Shown piece after piece: positions 1 through 13,667 of a DNA stretch of 64,000 nt. The position numbers and the translations under genes were made by a program. The DNA is from Lumnitzera littorea (taxonomy: Eukaryota > Streptophyta > Magnoliopsida > Myrtales > Combretaceae): contig JAMXBB010000004.1 of NCBI GenBank assembly GCA_024138015.1, positions 110,281,501 through 110,345,500 of the forward strand, given 5' to 3'. Below the pieces are notes generated by a model that searched no databases, had not been told where the DNA came from, and saw nothing but the letters and a program-made list of their open reading frames with translations. Numbering within the stretch: the stretch's first letter is position 1; the number at the start of each line of letters is the position of its first letter.

Positions 1-3000
1 GTTAGATTTTTGCAAAAATCTCTTATTTGATTAATTAGTATTGGTACTATGCTGTGATTAATAATTTGTTCGTATGTGGTTCAAATATTTATAATTGTTT
101 TGTCAACACAAAACATTAAAGTGAAAGCTTTACTTGCTTTATTTACCATAATATTTTGAATTTTAACTACAAATTTTCATTCATTGGTTAGATATTCATT
201 ACAATAATTAGCAAAGTTTTATGATCACTCTATTGGCGAAAATTTTTTGTTTGCTATATCATGTTTAATGGTATTTTTAGTGTTTGTTTCTATGCATATG
301 TCCATTTTCTTAGACATAATTAGTCTTTCGAGTATGATATGCCCATTAAAAAAAAGAAAAAAAAACCACTAAAATGACTGCTATATAAAAGCACTCACTT
401 TTTTTAGTAGTGAACATGGGAGGATAACATAATCAATACACAATTATGATTGTTTTAATTCCTCTTGAAGTTCATTATCTTATTTTATTAACCAATTCTT
501 TCATTAATGTTTTTTTAGGTGAGAATTTGCCTTTTTAAGTGTTTGTTAACTCTGCATGCCAACGTCATGAATTCTTCAAACTTCAAACCTAATTTCATAG
601 TATTAATCTTATTTTGCCAAATTCCTTACTTTCATTTTCATTTACAATACCATTGAGGTAAGCATAAAGATTTACAAGGGAAAGTTAGACATATAATGAA
701 TAAAGCTAATATGATTGGGAGAGTTGGCAAAGTAGATGAATATTGAAGAAACTCAAAAGGGAAAAAGCATTTTAAATTAATATTTTATTTCCACTTATTT
801 ATTATTGACTTTGTTGCAATGACTCTCCCAATTAGCTACCTAATGTTACAATACTCAATTCTTACATTTTTTACGGATCAAGACTATATAAATTTTCATG
901 TTATGAAAACAACTAAGATTAGTAAAGTAGGAAACTATTTATGTTTTTACATTTTCATGATTGTTTCAATTTTTATTACATGGATTTATAAATTTTATGG
1001 TTGAACTATCAAAACAATGGAAGAATATTTCGAATATCAAATTTATGAAACCCACCCTTCTAATTTATGCTCTTTGTTGTCTATAATTTTTTTTTACATT
1101 TGTTCATTTATTTTATCAATATTTATAGAAGAAAAAAATGTTCCTTGATTTAACTCTTTTAAAACTTCCTATTTTATTGATGATGAATTAGATAGGGTTT
1201 GTAACTCTATAGAATAGTCATGATTAATTTTGGCTTGCAAGAAAACCTAAAATAACTCTATCAAGTTTGGAATTTCCTAACATTTTACATATGCTAATGT
1301 ATAACATTATTACATTCTTTTAGTAGAAATCATTAATTGCATCTTGTTGTAGAATGTGAATATTGGCTTAGGCACTAACTTTGAGTTATTTAACATTACG
1401 CAATACAATGGTTGAAATATTAATACATTTGGAAAAAAAAAAAAAAGAGGAAATGCCGATATATTTAAAAGCAATGTGAAATTCGTTTATTTATGTAGTA
1501 CCAAAATCCAATTTAATATAAAAAGGTAGATTAGATGGAAATAATTAACTACATAATAAATTAGCAACATGATATGAGACTAAAATATGCATACGGTTGA
1601 TTTTTTATTTTTCATTTCTTTTGACAAGCAATGTGTGTAAATAAATTGATTTAACAAAATGCATAGCTCCTTTTACTTAAAAATTTGAAAAAAAAAAATT
1701 TAATTATTTTACATTCACAATATCGATGCATTGTTTGTTAGTATTCTCAAAAGAAATTGGCTCAATACTCTCTTGAAGGCAAAATTTCAAAATGTTAACA
1801 TGTTTTAAGAGTTATAGTAGAGTATTTTATAATTATGAATTTTTAAAGGGTGCTATGTTGCTACAAAAGTAGTATTTATTTCCATCTTTCAAAAGCAAAC
1901 AAACAAAATCTAATTTATTCTTTTACATTCTTCTATTTGAAAAAGTTAAAAACTAATCATAAGTAATGCATATATTGAAAATATAGAAAACAAAATTTGC
2001 TTTATTGAAGCACAATGTCAAGTTAAGGACATCTTCATTCCTATATAATTTAAAAACGATGTATATATACTTTCACTCATACATTATATTATACCAAATC
2101 ATTTTAAATAAAGTTCTAATGTAATTATCTCTTGTTTGGAGTTTAGAACGAGTAAGAGCATCGATAACTCACGTTACTTGCAGTATTTCCTAGGAGGATG
2201 TGAGTTTCTTCAGCATTAAAGCCCATTCCGTGCAAGTTGCTTCGGGTGGACGGGTTGCTTCTCAAAGCAACGAAAAAATGATTTTTTTTTTTTTTCACTT
2301 GAAGTTTTATTGGTAAAATATATTTATAGAAACACATAAAAACTTTTGTAAAAATTTTAAGAAAATTTTATAAAATAATTTAAGCAAAAAATGGTTAATT
2401 TCTTAAAAAAAAATACAAAATGGGTTATTATAGGATAAAAATGATGACTCAATCACGGAGTTACACGTTGCCACATAATTCAGGATCCAACTGGCCCACC
2501 CTTGTGTGTCCATGTGGGTAGACTCCATAAAGTGATGACGTTATATCGGTACGTGTACCGTGACTTCATGAGGGACCACCAAAAAAGTAAACACTTATCT
2601 TCACGACTCACGAGCTCTCAGCGTCAAGTCTCAACTGAACTAGCCGCGTGAAACAAAAGGTCTGGAGTCAACATGAACGCGGTTATCTGAATGCTTTTTG
2701 CAATATTTTGACCATTCCTGGATTACGTGTGTTTCGGCGATATGCATTTAAGAAAATCATGGTCGGCAAGTAGCTAGGTTGTTTCCAATTTCAATCATAT
2801 GTGCTCTGATTGATATGAAATTCATCGCATCCTTGAATCGTTAAAAGAAGCATTAGATGATACAACGTGATAGCCTCTTGAGAAAACAGAGAGAAAAAAA
2901 AAATAAAAATAAAATAGGGGATATCATCAAGTCTCCAGCTTGCTCCCTTTCTTGAAAATATCAAATAATTTTCTAATAAATTACATGTTGTGAATTTCAG

Positions 3001-3474
3001 TTTGATTCGTAAAAATGCGAATAAAGTCCTCGATTTACGGTTAATTTTTGGAAAAAAAAAAAAACAAAAAAGATGTGCTCATAAAATGTTCGTCTCTCCA
3101 AAACTTTACCTCTTATACCGTTGCTGAAGTCCAAAACTATAACTATGCATCGAGTGGCTACATGATAGATGGAGTAGAATAGTATTTTATTTCAATAGCC
3201 AAATGCAAACTAAACCTTTGAAATAAATAAATATTATGCATCAATCTTGGTAAGAGTAAATTCAAAATATATGGAATTAGAATTTACCAATTAATTTCTT
3301 GGGACCTAAATCCTTGTCGTGTGAAAAACCTATATAAATTTTTTTTCCGTAATTTGAAACATGTTATGGCATATACGTTGGTATACATTGTGGATTAGAA
3401 TCAAGAACTTTATAAATTAAATATCTTGAGTTTTAATAAGGAATATTACAAAGGCCATCTAAAACCATTTTAAT
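1..3474. other. AT-rich intergenic region
   Basis: No coding region is supported; open frames are under about 65 codons and lack recognisable domains. The stretch is mostly A/T with poly-A and poly-T runs. Two patches are richer in G+C: about 2140-2275, which ends in a small hairpin (GTTGCTT and AAGCAAC around a 4-base loop near 2252-2270), and about 2455-2700, which carries a TGACG motif and a GTAC palindrome. A TATATAAAAG stretch near 381-390 looks like a TATA box, but the following ATG closes after three codons. Confidence 0.6.
2547..2560. promoter_or_regulatory. GTAC-containing palindrome in a GC-richer patch
   Basis: The sequence CGGTACGTGTACCG is two perfect 6-base inverted arms around GT. 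It holds two GTAC cores, the core recognised by plant SBP/SPL factors, and an ACGT core of the bZIP/bHLH type. A TGACG motif lies at 2536-2540. No adjacent gene is recognised, so a regulatory role is inference only. Confidence 0.25.
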
Positions 3475-5489
3475 ATGCATGTAACACCCAGGAAAATATA
3501 GGAAAAGAATTAAAGAAAATACATTAGTTAATGTAAGGACCGTTTAGAAAGAGAATTATTTAACGTGATAAATGTTATGAGAGCTTGGTAGAAGAAAAGG
3601 TATGTAACCCTAATGCACAAAAGAGGATTTTCGAGTAAGGTAGTGTTATACTTTAAAGAATTTTCAAATCTGGTGAGAATCTAATTAAATTATTGTTTTG
3701 AGGTTGAAAAATTAAGCATTTGTTGCAAGGAAATATTAATTTGGGCAATATCTCACGAAAACTCAAGTAAATATTAGAAGACTCACTACGTCTCTAATTT
3801 AAATTATCAAGATTTATTGAAAATGTAATGGAATGGATTGAGTACAATATGAACATCGATGTTAAATGGATTTGATAGTAAAGGATTCCCAAGGTAAGAA
3901 AAGATTAATGCTTTAAGAGAAATACAAATTATTGGTAAATTTCTAATTAAAATCATATTTTTGGATTTACTGTTAACGTGCATTATGTGTTAGCAACATC
4001 AAACTGTAGAAGATCTTGTAAAGATCTAAGTAAGTTTTAGAAACTCATAGAATATTCTACTTAATTACTAAAGATAGTTAGAAAGGAATTAAAACGGATA
4101 GGGATTATTAAGAGCAATGATGTTAAATCGAAATTGACGAGTAGAGATGGAGTTTGGAAAGTTGGATTTAAAGGGAAAAAAACATAGAGTTTTGGTGAAG
4201 TAATGGGGTAATAGTCAAGAAACATAGGCGTGCTTCTGATTGCAATTCCTGCAAAAGAGGAGAACTTAGAGTTGGGTGTGATCATAAGAGAAAATTAAAA
4301 AGCATGGGAGAGTCATAATCAAGATCACAGGCATGATCCTAATCGTGCTCTAGAGGGTATGACTTTAGCAGGGTTTATAGCCATAAATCACGGCCGCGAT
4401 TCTCCCCATGATCTTTTTATCTCTTTTATTCTATTCAATTTCCATTTATTTTACTTTCCCTTAAGTTTTTAAATTATTTATCTATAAAACGTAAGTAATT
4501 ATAATACATTATAAACCTTATTGAAGGATTATTAACTCAAACAATCATCTACTTAGTAGGATTAAGTTAGAAAAGACAAATTAAGGATAGAAGGGTTAAA
4601 AATTTGGGAATATAAAGTAGCCCATTGAAATAAAAAATAAATAAATAAATAAGCTTTATTCTTTGTGTAATGCTTTAGGTATAGGAGTTTATTCTAGCTT
4701 ATAGAATTCTTCACTACCGATCCAAGATCTGACGCATGTTTATTGGTTATGGTTATTAGGCTAGTTAAATTGGAATGGACTAATGCTATATCAGACTTTT
4801 AATTGTTGTATGCTTCTCGTGTTTGGCTCTACCTAATAGTCGGTGGTGGCAAAACCTTAGGGGACACCTCAATAATCAATGGACAACAATGCCCCTAATA
4901 GAGTCACCTATTTTGTCTATCAATTCCTGAGTGTCTAAGTTAGATGAGGCTTAGAGTGGTAGTTCCTAAACTTAAGGTTATTCTTCTATGGTATGAATAG
5001 AGTCAAAAGTACTCCTGTATTGGTTGAAGGATTAAATTAAAAGATAATTAAGTTGGTTGTTTGCTATACTTGTTACAATAAACATGTGTGCTTGTTTTTA
5101 TGTATGTAGCATGCAAATGTGCTTGGTCTTACATACTGGACTTTTTTCTCAACCCTTTGGGAATTTTTTTTTAGGTGTTATAGAGGAATGAGTAATTTTG
5201 GATAATGAATGTGTGCATTTAAAGAATAGACTTTGGGCATAGGATTAATGTTAGAATAATTGAGGATTAAGATGTATTGAGCTATTTTATTTCGATTTGA
5301 TAGTAAATTAGGATGATTATGTTTGTAGAGTGATAAAATATTAAAAGTAGAAGATATATTGCAAGATATTAGAGAATTATTATTTACTTATTATTTGTGG
5401 ATGTTTATTTATTCTAAGTCTAACATATCAGTAAATATTAAGGATACGTAGCAAGTTGTGATTCCCTGAGTCTGGGGCGTTATTATGCA
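3475..5489 (+). mobile_element. Solo LTR of a Ty3/gypsy-type retrotransposon (about 2.0 kb)
   Basis: The element runs 3480-5484. It begins TGTAACACCC and ends GGGGCGTTATT, very like the TGTAACACCC...GGGGCGTTACA ends of long plant gypsy (del/Tekay-like) LTRs. It is flanked by the 5-bp direct repeat ATGCA at 3475-3479 and 5485-5489, as expected for integration. No primer-binding site or polyprotein follows, so it is a solo LTR left by recombination between two LTRs. Around 4750-5160 it shares ordered blocks with the solo LTR at 7031-9884 (for example the ...AGTACTCCT... and ...AGTACCCCT... stretches), so the two are probably one family. The family name rests on the termini only. Confidence 0.7.
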
Positions 5490-5628
5490 TCTACTTATTA
5501 CATCAAAGATATCATATAAAGTGTTAAGATCATTTTAATTTAGTGTCATAAACACATATTTTTTTAGTCGAATAATTTGGCTACAAATACTAAGTTGTAA
5601 TGTAGCACATGGTCTACTTTTTCTTTTC

Positions 5629-6592
5629 TAAGGATGTAACTAAAGTAGGTTTTGTAAAACTCGAATCCGACTTGGAACTTTATAGGGCTTCCTAAAACCT
5701 TATAGGGCACTCTATAAGGTTTTTACTTTGTTTTCAAAACTCATCCTTTTAGAGTTTTATAGAACCGGTTAAAAATCTAATGCAATCCACTAATACTTAA
5801 AAAGTAAAATTAAAAAAAATGATTTGCAAGTGCACATAAAAAATAAAGCAAATAGTGTATGGTTACTCAAAACTAAACCAACTTTTTTTTACTTTAAATT
5901 AATACACAATTAATGAAAATGAGATAGGTAGAGATTAAGAAACATGGCTAACTAGTTAACAAAGAAAAAAAAAGTTAGAGAAGAGAGTCATAAAGGAGAA
6001 GAGATTTAGTGGGTTTTATATATTACGTGAAAGTACATGTATTGTATAACTATTAATCATATTTGAACATCAGGGTTGGTAGTGGATACTTACCTAAAAT
6101 CTTATTATTCATATTATCAAATGTGTAGATATAATTGATAAATACACACCACATATGCTTATAGGTAACGTATACTATCGATTGAACCTCTTTTCGTCAC
6201 AGAGAGTGTGAGACTACGAGACTGAGAGAGAGGAAGAGAGAGATGGGGTAAGGGATTTTTTTTAACTACAAAGTATAAAAGAAATAAGATATCTTTTATT
6301 AATTATTACATTTTATAATTTACAACTAATACTAACTTACTAATATCATATATATATTATTATTTTAATAAGATTCAGGTTTTTTATTGGGTTTTTTTTA
6401 AATCTCAAAACCAAATTCGAAACCCCATAAGGTTGGAACCACTTTCAAAACGTACTCAAAACCCTATAAGATTAGATCTTGTAAGATTTTTAGCGGATCG
6501 AGCCATTCAGAAACCTTATAATAATCTGTCTGATAGCATTCTTATTCTTTTTGTGCTCTTTTGAATGGTTCAATCGGTCCTCCGCACCCTTT
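5629..6592. mobile_element. Possible non-autonomous hAT-like element
   Basis: The left side carries TAAGGATG, then a stretch with CTCGAATCCG; the right side, read on the minus strand, carries GGTTTCTGAATGG followed by CTCGATCCG. These resemble hAT terminal and subterminal sequence. Inside, CCTTATAGGG/CCCTATAAG motifs recur in both orientations near both ends, as in hAT subterminal regions. I could not find a clean 8-bp target duplication, so the borders are uncertain: the right end could be about 6520 or 6592. No coding capacity is seen. Confidence 0.33.
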
Positions 6593-7025
6593 TTCAACGG
6601 TTACAGGTCAAACAAACGGTTTCTATTTTTCGATTTTTTCTCAGCGAGACAAATTAATTCATGTGTGCATATATATATATATCTTTTTTTCTCTTTCATG
6701 AAAATGTGAATCATCTGGCTATCATCAATTTTGTACTATAGAAAAAACTTTGAGGTATTCTATTAGGACATGATGCAAGATTTAATCTCATATAAATGTT
6801 TCGCATAATGTGTTTTTCATATAATATCCACTTTGTCGGTCAACTGACTATATTCTACAATAGAATATAAAAGAGGTACAAATCCAAAAAAAAAAAAAAA
6901 TGAAATATGATTCGAAAACCCAATATATTAAGCTCATTTCAATCCTTATGGACTATTTATCAAATTTTATGGAAAAAATAAAACGAAACGGTATAAAATC
7001 CTATTTAGTTATGTTTTCTTAATTT

Positions 7026-9889
7026 TTATCTGAAACATCCTGATTAAGTTAATACAGTAATTTATTTAAGTAGTAAAAATTCTTTTAGATCGTGTCTTTA
7101 GAAACCGCATTCTAGTAGAAAAATTATCAATTTTTTAATCTTCGAGTAATTCTAAACTTATTCTAAAGTGTATTCTATAAGATAGATATTTAAAGGATCC
7201 GATAATATTTTTCTAAAACACTTATTTTACATACGTATTAAATAGATTAAATTTTATTTTATAAATAAGATATATTTATTTTAGTAGTATGATATAACTT
7301 ATAGTATTTTTGTATATAACTTATCTGTCTAAAAACTGATTGTACCTATGTTAATGAATTCGAGAGTTCTATAACTTATTAATAAATATATCATATATTT
7401 TAAAACATTCTAGAACACTCTAAACCTTACTCCTTTCTACAATAAGCCACCATCCATTTTAGAAAACCCCTAGCCTCTTATGTCTCTTTCCTCAATCCTT
7501 CTTATTTAGTCACTCTCTCTCTCTCTCTCTCTTCAATTGTATCCTTCCAATGAACAAACCCTCATTATTTACATAACCTTTAACTTTTGTGGAGAATATA
7601 ACTCACACTTCAGTCATCTTCTCCACATGAGCTGGTTAATGCCACCATTATGTAGTCACAAATCTTCGATGTCATTTCCAAGCATACCTTTTGGTGGAAC
7701 TCTTATTCCCTATTTGTCACTCTAACCCTTGACCTCTCCGCTAAGAATGAGTTTTTGTGAACTCCTTTATCGAACTCACATTGTTCTTTGATTGAAGAGA
7801 TCACGTTGAAACTCTGACCAACTACACCACTGTAGTCCTTTACGAGCACAATAAGTTGCCGTGTTCTGCCTTAGATATTGCCTATGCATCAATGTCTTAA
7901 AACTCCAAGCTTCTTGTTTTGCTTCACAGTTCAGCAGTTCAAACCTTCCATTCCAACCTCCTTCCACTTTCGGTGGGTTGCCTCTCTTCGACTCTATTTC
8001 TTATTTCTATTCAACTCTGTTTTTGTTTCTTTTATTCATGTCCTAAATGAACTTCTAATTTGTGGACCTTTTGTTTTTAATGCTCCATTGAGCTTTATCC
8101 ATCGAAGTCGAAGTTATGTCAAGTTTGGTAGAACTACCAAGAACCTCCATCACTTTCAACACCTCTGTATCGTGGTTTCTTATCGACAATGCTCGATTTA
8201 TGTCTAGGAGTCATTTAATCATCCAACTCATTTACCTCGGTTTTATTGCTAGCCCCATGAGTGTGTAAGTTTATGTATCCCTTCTTTATCATTGATTCAT
8301 AAATGAATAATTAGTATGTTTATATTAAGTAAGGACTAAGGATGTCAAACGTTGTTCCTTATAATTAATATATTACACATTATAACATTTTCACATCTCT
8401 CTTATTTCTATGTTGGAACAAGTGGATAACTTGTTTTAAAATAAAATATAATATGAGACCAATGATTTATTGGTGATTGTATGATTTCGTAAATGAATGA
8501 GGAGACCTATTGTTTTGATAAATCCTTTCTTGGAAAAGAATAACTACCATTGTTATGTATGTACATAGATATTGATATTTAACATGTCTACTTGTTTCAT
8601 ATAAACTAAAGTGAGTATTAAATCATCTAGTCATCATGATATAATAGGAAATTTATTTAACTAATTGTGACATAAGCATACAAATAGTTTCATATATTTG
8701 GTAATTCATGGTTTAGAACCGAATTGACTCACTGTTACCTATTTTGAATATGTGATAGTATGATGCCCCTTGATAGTAAAACCAAAAGAAGATGATCAAT
8801 TTCAAATAATTATTTAATTCCATTTTTTTCTCGATTTCACTTGGTTAAATAATAAACTTCTCATTATGTTGGAAATGGAATTTTGTATTATAATAACATT
8901 GAAGCAAATGGATAGGCAATCATGTTTAATAAACTACTTTTCCTTAATCTAAAATAACTCGTATATAATTTACTAGTCATGACTTAACCATATATGATTT
9001 TGACATATTCTTACTAACACTAGTATACATGTTCTTAATCTCAAATAAATTTATGCTGGATATCGAGTTCCTTCCTTGATGGGAGGTTAGAGATAATCGG
9101 TATAGGATTTGAAGAGATGAAATTCCAATTAATGGTTATAAAGCCTTCCTAGGTATGTAGTACTTGTTTATATGGTTGTACTTATTAGGTTACAAAGGAT
9201 GGTAATTGGGCTAATTTATATTCAGTATGCTTGACTTGCTTATTCTAAGAGCCCACAGTGGCAAATCTGTAAAAGGGCAACCATTGATTATGTTTGAGGT
9301 TTCCCTAATAAACTTTTATATGGGATGACACAACTAAAATTTTAGGTTCTTAGTCTCTAGACTCTAGATTTTAGGTGTAAAAGACTTTAAAAAAAACCTA
9401 TATTATATCTTCTTATGTATGTGGACCAAATCATGGTGTGGTAGGGTCATGAGTACCCCTTTGTTGATTATTGGCCTAAATTAAAAATAAATAAACTATT
9501 GTATGTTTATATTCTATACATAGCATTTGTGTGTGTTTATGCACTGTACTGAGCTTTAGCTCATTCCTTTATTTTTACAACTACAGGTTGACTTGATAAG
9601 TTTACAATAAGTTTGGAAACTGCTATCATTACGTTGGGAAAGAGAGATGATTTAGTTATGTATGTTGTAAAAGATCAAGATCTGTTTATTGAGCATATTT
9701 ATGGTTAAAGTGACTTACTTATAAGTTACTCAAATTAATGTACTTAAATAATTGCAATTTATATTTGATAAGTGATTGTTACAAGTTATTTTGGAGAATG
9801 TAGTTGGTTTTAGAGCCTTAACGTGCTACTGAAAGGCGGAAACACGTGACTGGTTGTGATGGCCTTTGGTTTTGGGGCTTTGCATTATG
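7026..9889 (+). mobile_element. Solo LTR of a Ty3/gypsy-type retrotransposon (about 2.85 kb)
   Basis: The element runs 7031-9884. It starts TGAAACATCC and ends GGGGCTTTGCA, a slightly diverged version of the TGTAACATCC...GGGGCGTTACA ends of long plant gypsy LTRs. The flanks are TTATC (7026-7030) and TTATG (9885-9889), matching at four of five bases. Near 9550-9600 it has the CTGAGCTTTAGCTCATTCC...ACAGGTTGACTTG arrangement often seen near the 3' part of such LTRs. It contains a CT microsatellite at about 7512-7532. The short open frames at 7537-8207 fall inside this LTR and are not considered genes. No internal polyprotein region adjoins it. Confidence 0.62.
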
Positions 9890-12800
9890 AATTTTCTTCT
9901 TTAAGATATTCTTATATGTCAATGCTAACGTCTTATTTTTAAGTTATAATTTTAGTTCTCTTTTCCCTCCTTAGCTTTTCTCTAAGGGTGAAATGGTATA
10001 GGATGGGTAGAGTATAAGGCATGATTAATACGCTATCTTGTAAAAAAAAATGTTCTTAAATTTTGGAATCAGAACCTATTCTATAGCATTCTAAACCACA
10101 TCATAACTTGTACTTTGTAAAACCGATAGAGTACATGATACTTTTATAGGGATTAGGTATCCTATGAAACCTACGTCTTTCTTTCTATAAATTTCAAATT
10201 TATATGATATCAAAAAAGCAATCTATATGTGATATTACAAGTTCTTCATATAAAAAATATATGAAAACTATAGCAAAATTTGTTTAATTAAAAAGAAAAT
10301 ATTTTTCCCTTCATTATTTTAAGTTTATGTAATCTGCCTACTTAGAAAAAGGGAAAGAATAAGGAGAAAGAATCAAAAATGGAAATTTTGAAGAGGAAAA
10401 TAAGGAATAATAAGGGAAAAAGTGAAAAATGTAAAGTGAGAGTAGCGATATTGGGTTTAAATGAATGGTTGTTAACTTATAGGTTTAAGCTCTCTTTTTT
10501 TTTTCCTTTATTAAAAAACATTTATCGACTAAAAATACAATATACCATTTATTATTTATTTTTTAATATATACTAAATAATCTACACTCTATACTTGCGA
10601 GTACAAGTTTTACTGTAGGTACAACATAGGAAGACCTCATACCTCTACCTTATCTTATAGAAGTAAGTTCCGATAAATTTGTACCCAAAACCTATCTCGT
10701 GACTCTTAATATTTACTTATAATCTGCCCAATTGCATAAGGTATAAATGGGTACCTTATATAAAAAAGCTATCCGCTCACCCTTGTTCTTTTTAGTGTAA
10801 CTTGTCCATACATGTCTTCCATCATGCACGTTCTTTATTGAGGAGAAATTATAATTCTCCATAAACCACATAAAAAGATTAAAGCATATAGCACCATGTT
10901 TGGTTGAATTTATAACAGTGGAATAGAATGGTTATTCGTTATCTATCCACCTGTTCCTATGTTTAGTTGACAAAATGGCTATTATATGGAAACATTATTG
11001 TTGGAAAATGAGGAATTGTAATTGCCTTATAGGATTAAGAGAATAATTATTCTTTGATCTTTTATAATATATTTTCAAATCTATTCGTAATACTTCAAAA
11101 TAATTATAAAAAATGGTTACGATTTGTCTATTCCATTCTTGAAGAATTATAGTTCTGTTTCCGCATTACTTGTGTTACCCTATGGTTAATCTACATGGAT
11201 TGTGAGAGGGATTTAGTACTAATTTATACAACCATAATGGTGAATACTTTATCAACAAAGGTTCGAAATGTTTAGGTCAAGTGATCGAAATGGACCATTA
11301 ATGTTTAGCAGCTTGGTTATTCAATGCTTTTATCCTGAGCCATTACGTATGGAATCAAAACCGACCTCCTACTAATAGGTGGATGATTCGCATTTGGCTT
11401 CGATTTAGAAAAGAGGTTCGAGGAAAGTGAGAAATGCTATCAGGGTGGTGACTCTCTTCATGTTTCTAAGATAGTTTATAAGTAAAGAGTGGCTCAAATT
11501 ACATACTGAAAAGAGAGAAGAACTAGACCCGATTGTAAGGTCTTGTGACAAGGATACTGCCTGTATAAGAGGAAGAGATTGTAATATTCCATAGTTAAAT
11601 GAAGTCTTATATAAGAGGGATTTAGTACTAGTTTATGAAGCCATGGTACTAAATACCTTATTAATATAAGTTTGAAAATATAGGCCAAGTGGTTGAATAT
11701 GAATTCTTAGAAAAAAGGAAAATATTTTATGAGAATATGTTTTTGAAGATGACACAATAACTAAATTCATAAAAAGTTTGTATAGAGGTGGATACAAGGC
11801 CTCAACCTAGCCTATTTTGCAAGAGTCGATAGGTTATAGGATTGCAACTATGGAATTAGGATTGATCCATCTCTACCCTTAGGAACCTATTTGCAAGGAA
11901 ACCTCTCATTCAATGAAAATTTATATATACTAGTACAAACCAATACTTAAGACGTACTTAATTCTTGTGCCATGAATAGCAGCACACTAAATTTTTGAGT
12001 TATTAAGAGTAACATTAAATTGAAAAAATCTTTTCTAATTCATTTGAAAATAGATTAAATTTTCACTATAAATCAATTATGTATTTGATTTAATTTATTT
12101 GTTTAATTTTGTATTAGCTGAAACTCAATGGCTCCATGGGTTCATGGCACAAATCACATATGGTCAACAAACCCATGAGTCCTTTGATGCGTTAAAACTA
12201 ACCTCCAATAGTTAGGCCAGAGTAATAAACCTAGCATGGCGGGTCATGGTTGGTACACACAAGCCAAACCACCCCTCCCATCTCTATGTTGGTTACATGT
12301 GTCGTTTAACTTTTATGAAGTCGTTTGGACTTGAACACAAGAAAGGAAGCAAAATGTGCAAAGTAAGCAAAACTCAAGAGAGAGAATGCAAACAACAGGA
12401 AGTTGTATGTTTATTGCTATTTGTACCACGTACCCTCAATTAGCCTTACATATAGCAACACCTTAAAAAGAATACATATATACATATATAGTATGGGCAT
12501 AGAGCTTGAGATTGGAGGTATAATTAACTAACTTTATGAAAAAAATATTTGAATTCTATTCAATCATAATTTAAGTTCTAACTATTCGAGTACATCATCC
12601 ATTGAGCATGAGTCTCATGGCATTAATTCAATAAACAATAAACTTAATCGAGCTTAATCACTTAAATGTTAGTCAAGTTCAAGTACAATTTGAGCCTAAA
12701 CAATGATATTATTTCAAGTAAAAAAATAATATACATATATATAATTAAGTGAGCATAAACGGTTCTAATAGGGTAGAGCTTAAACTCATTAGTGAGGGTT

Positions 12801-13662
12801 ACGATAAGTTGGTTTGGGTTTAAAACAATGAATTACATCAAGCTGAAATCGAGTATGACCTTAATTTTTCATATTAAGATTAAGTTTAATCTGGTAGTTT
12901 CAATTCAAGTATTTGACTTGATCAAGAGAGTGTGATAATCTTGGAGAACTTAAAAAAGGACTTCACATGATATCTATTCTAAAATAATGACTGTTTGCTG
13001 AGAGTTGCATAACGTAATTTGCATCAAATGTATTCGTGTAGCATTTAGTTTTGAATTATCTTCTTCCCTGCAACTTTGTACATCGATTGCACAAAAATCC
13101 CTTTATCCAAACTTATGGAAGTGAAAAAGGTGTAGTTGACAAGGTATCCTCCCCTTTCACTTATCCTTAGCATTTTAACTTCAATGTCCAACTTATATAA
13201 GTTGCGAATTTTATGGAATCATATGCTAATAAACTGTCGCCGTCAATTATAAAAATGGAAATTGGCTGTATCGAGACATTGTTCAATTCAATGAACCCAA
13301 ACTCATCATTATCTTCATATGCAATACTTCGCGTATGGACATCAACCGACCATTGTCGGCGGAAACTCGATCTCAATACTTTTTTAGTATAATTACATGT
13401 TTGGCTCCTACTACCAATGACCAACAGTTAGCTTAAACAATTTATATATATATATATATATATGTTATGATAAATCACAAATTATTCGCAGAGAAAGGAG
13501 GCAAGTTATCCATCCTCTAAATTGGTATCTTAGAAAAACTTGTTAATATATATATATTTAACATATTCTTTTAACTTCTCTATTATATTGCTATATAAAG
13601 TGGTGATTGTTGAATATAAATTTTTCACTTTTTTTCCTTTTTCAATCTCTATCTTAAATATA
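9890..13662. other. Intergenic region with small repeats
   Basis: Apart from the hAT-like element at 9983-10784 no gene is supported. It contains a diverged direct repeat of about 90 bp (11205-11290 and 11605-11697, both with GGGATTTAGTACTA), a 93-bp segment with inverted ends (11783-11875, TAGAG[G/A]TGGAT), a stretch near 12590-12920 rich in CTCAAG/GAGCTTAA words seen also at 29.7-31.2 and 52.6-52.9 kb, and a (TA)n run at 13443-13463. An 85-codon minus-strand frame (13167-13424) has protein-like composition but no recognised domain. Confidence 0.5.
9983..10784. mobile_element. Non-autonomous hAT-like element (about 0.8 kb)
   Basis: The left end reads TAAGGGTGAAATGGTATAG. The right end, on the minus strand, reads CAAGGGTGAGCGGATAGC. 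Together they form an imperfect terminal inverted repeat of the plant hAT type. Short GGGTA/TACCC motifs occur near both ends. The flanking 8-mers GCTTTTCT and TCTTTTTA, taken one base outside the given ends, match at only five of eight positions, so the target duplication is weak. The interior is AT-rich; its 65-codon open frame (10379-10576) has no recognisable domain. Confidence 0.42.
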
Positions 13663-13667
13663 ATAAG

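Noticed and set aside
7537..8207. Overlapping forward and reverse open frames of 60-109 codons
   Set aside because: They lie wholly inside the solo LTR at 7031-9884, overlap one another in several frames and show no domain; they reflect slightly higher G+C, not a gene.
13167..13424. 85-codon minus-strand frame with protein-like composition
   Set aside because: No domain, promoter or splice context was found; it may be a relic, but a gene call is not supported.
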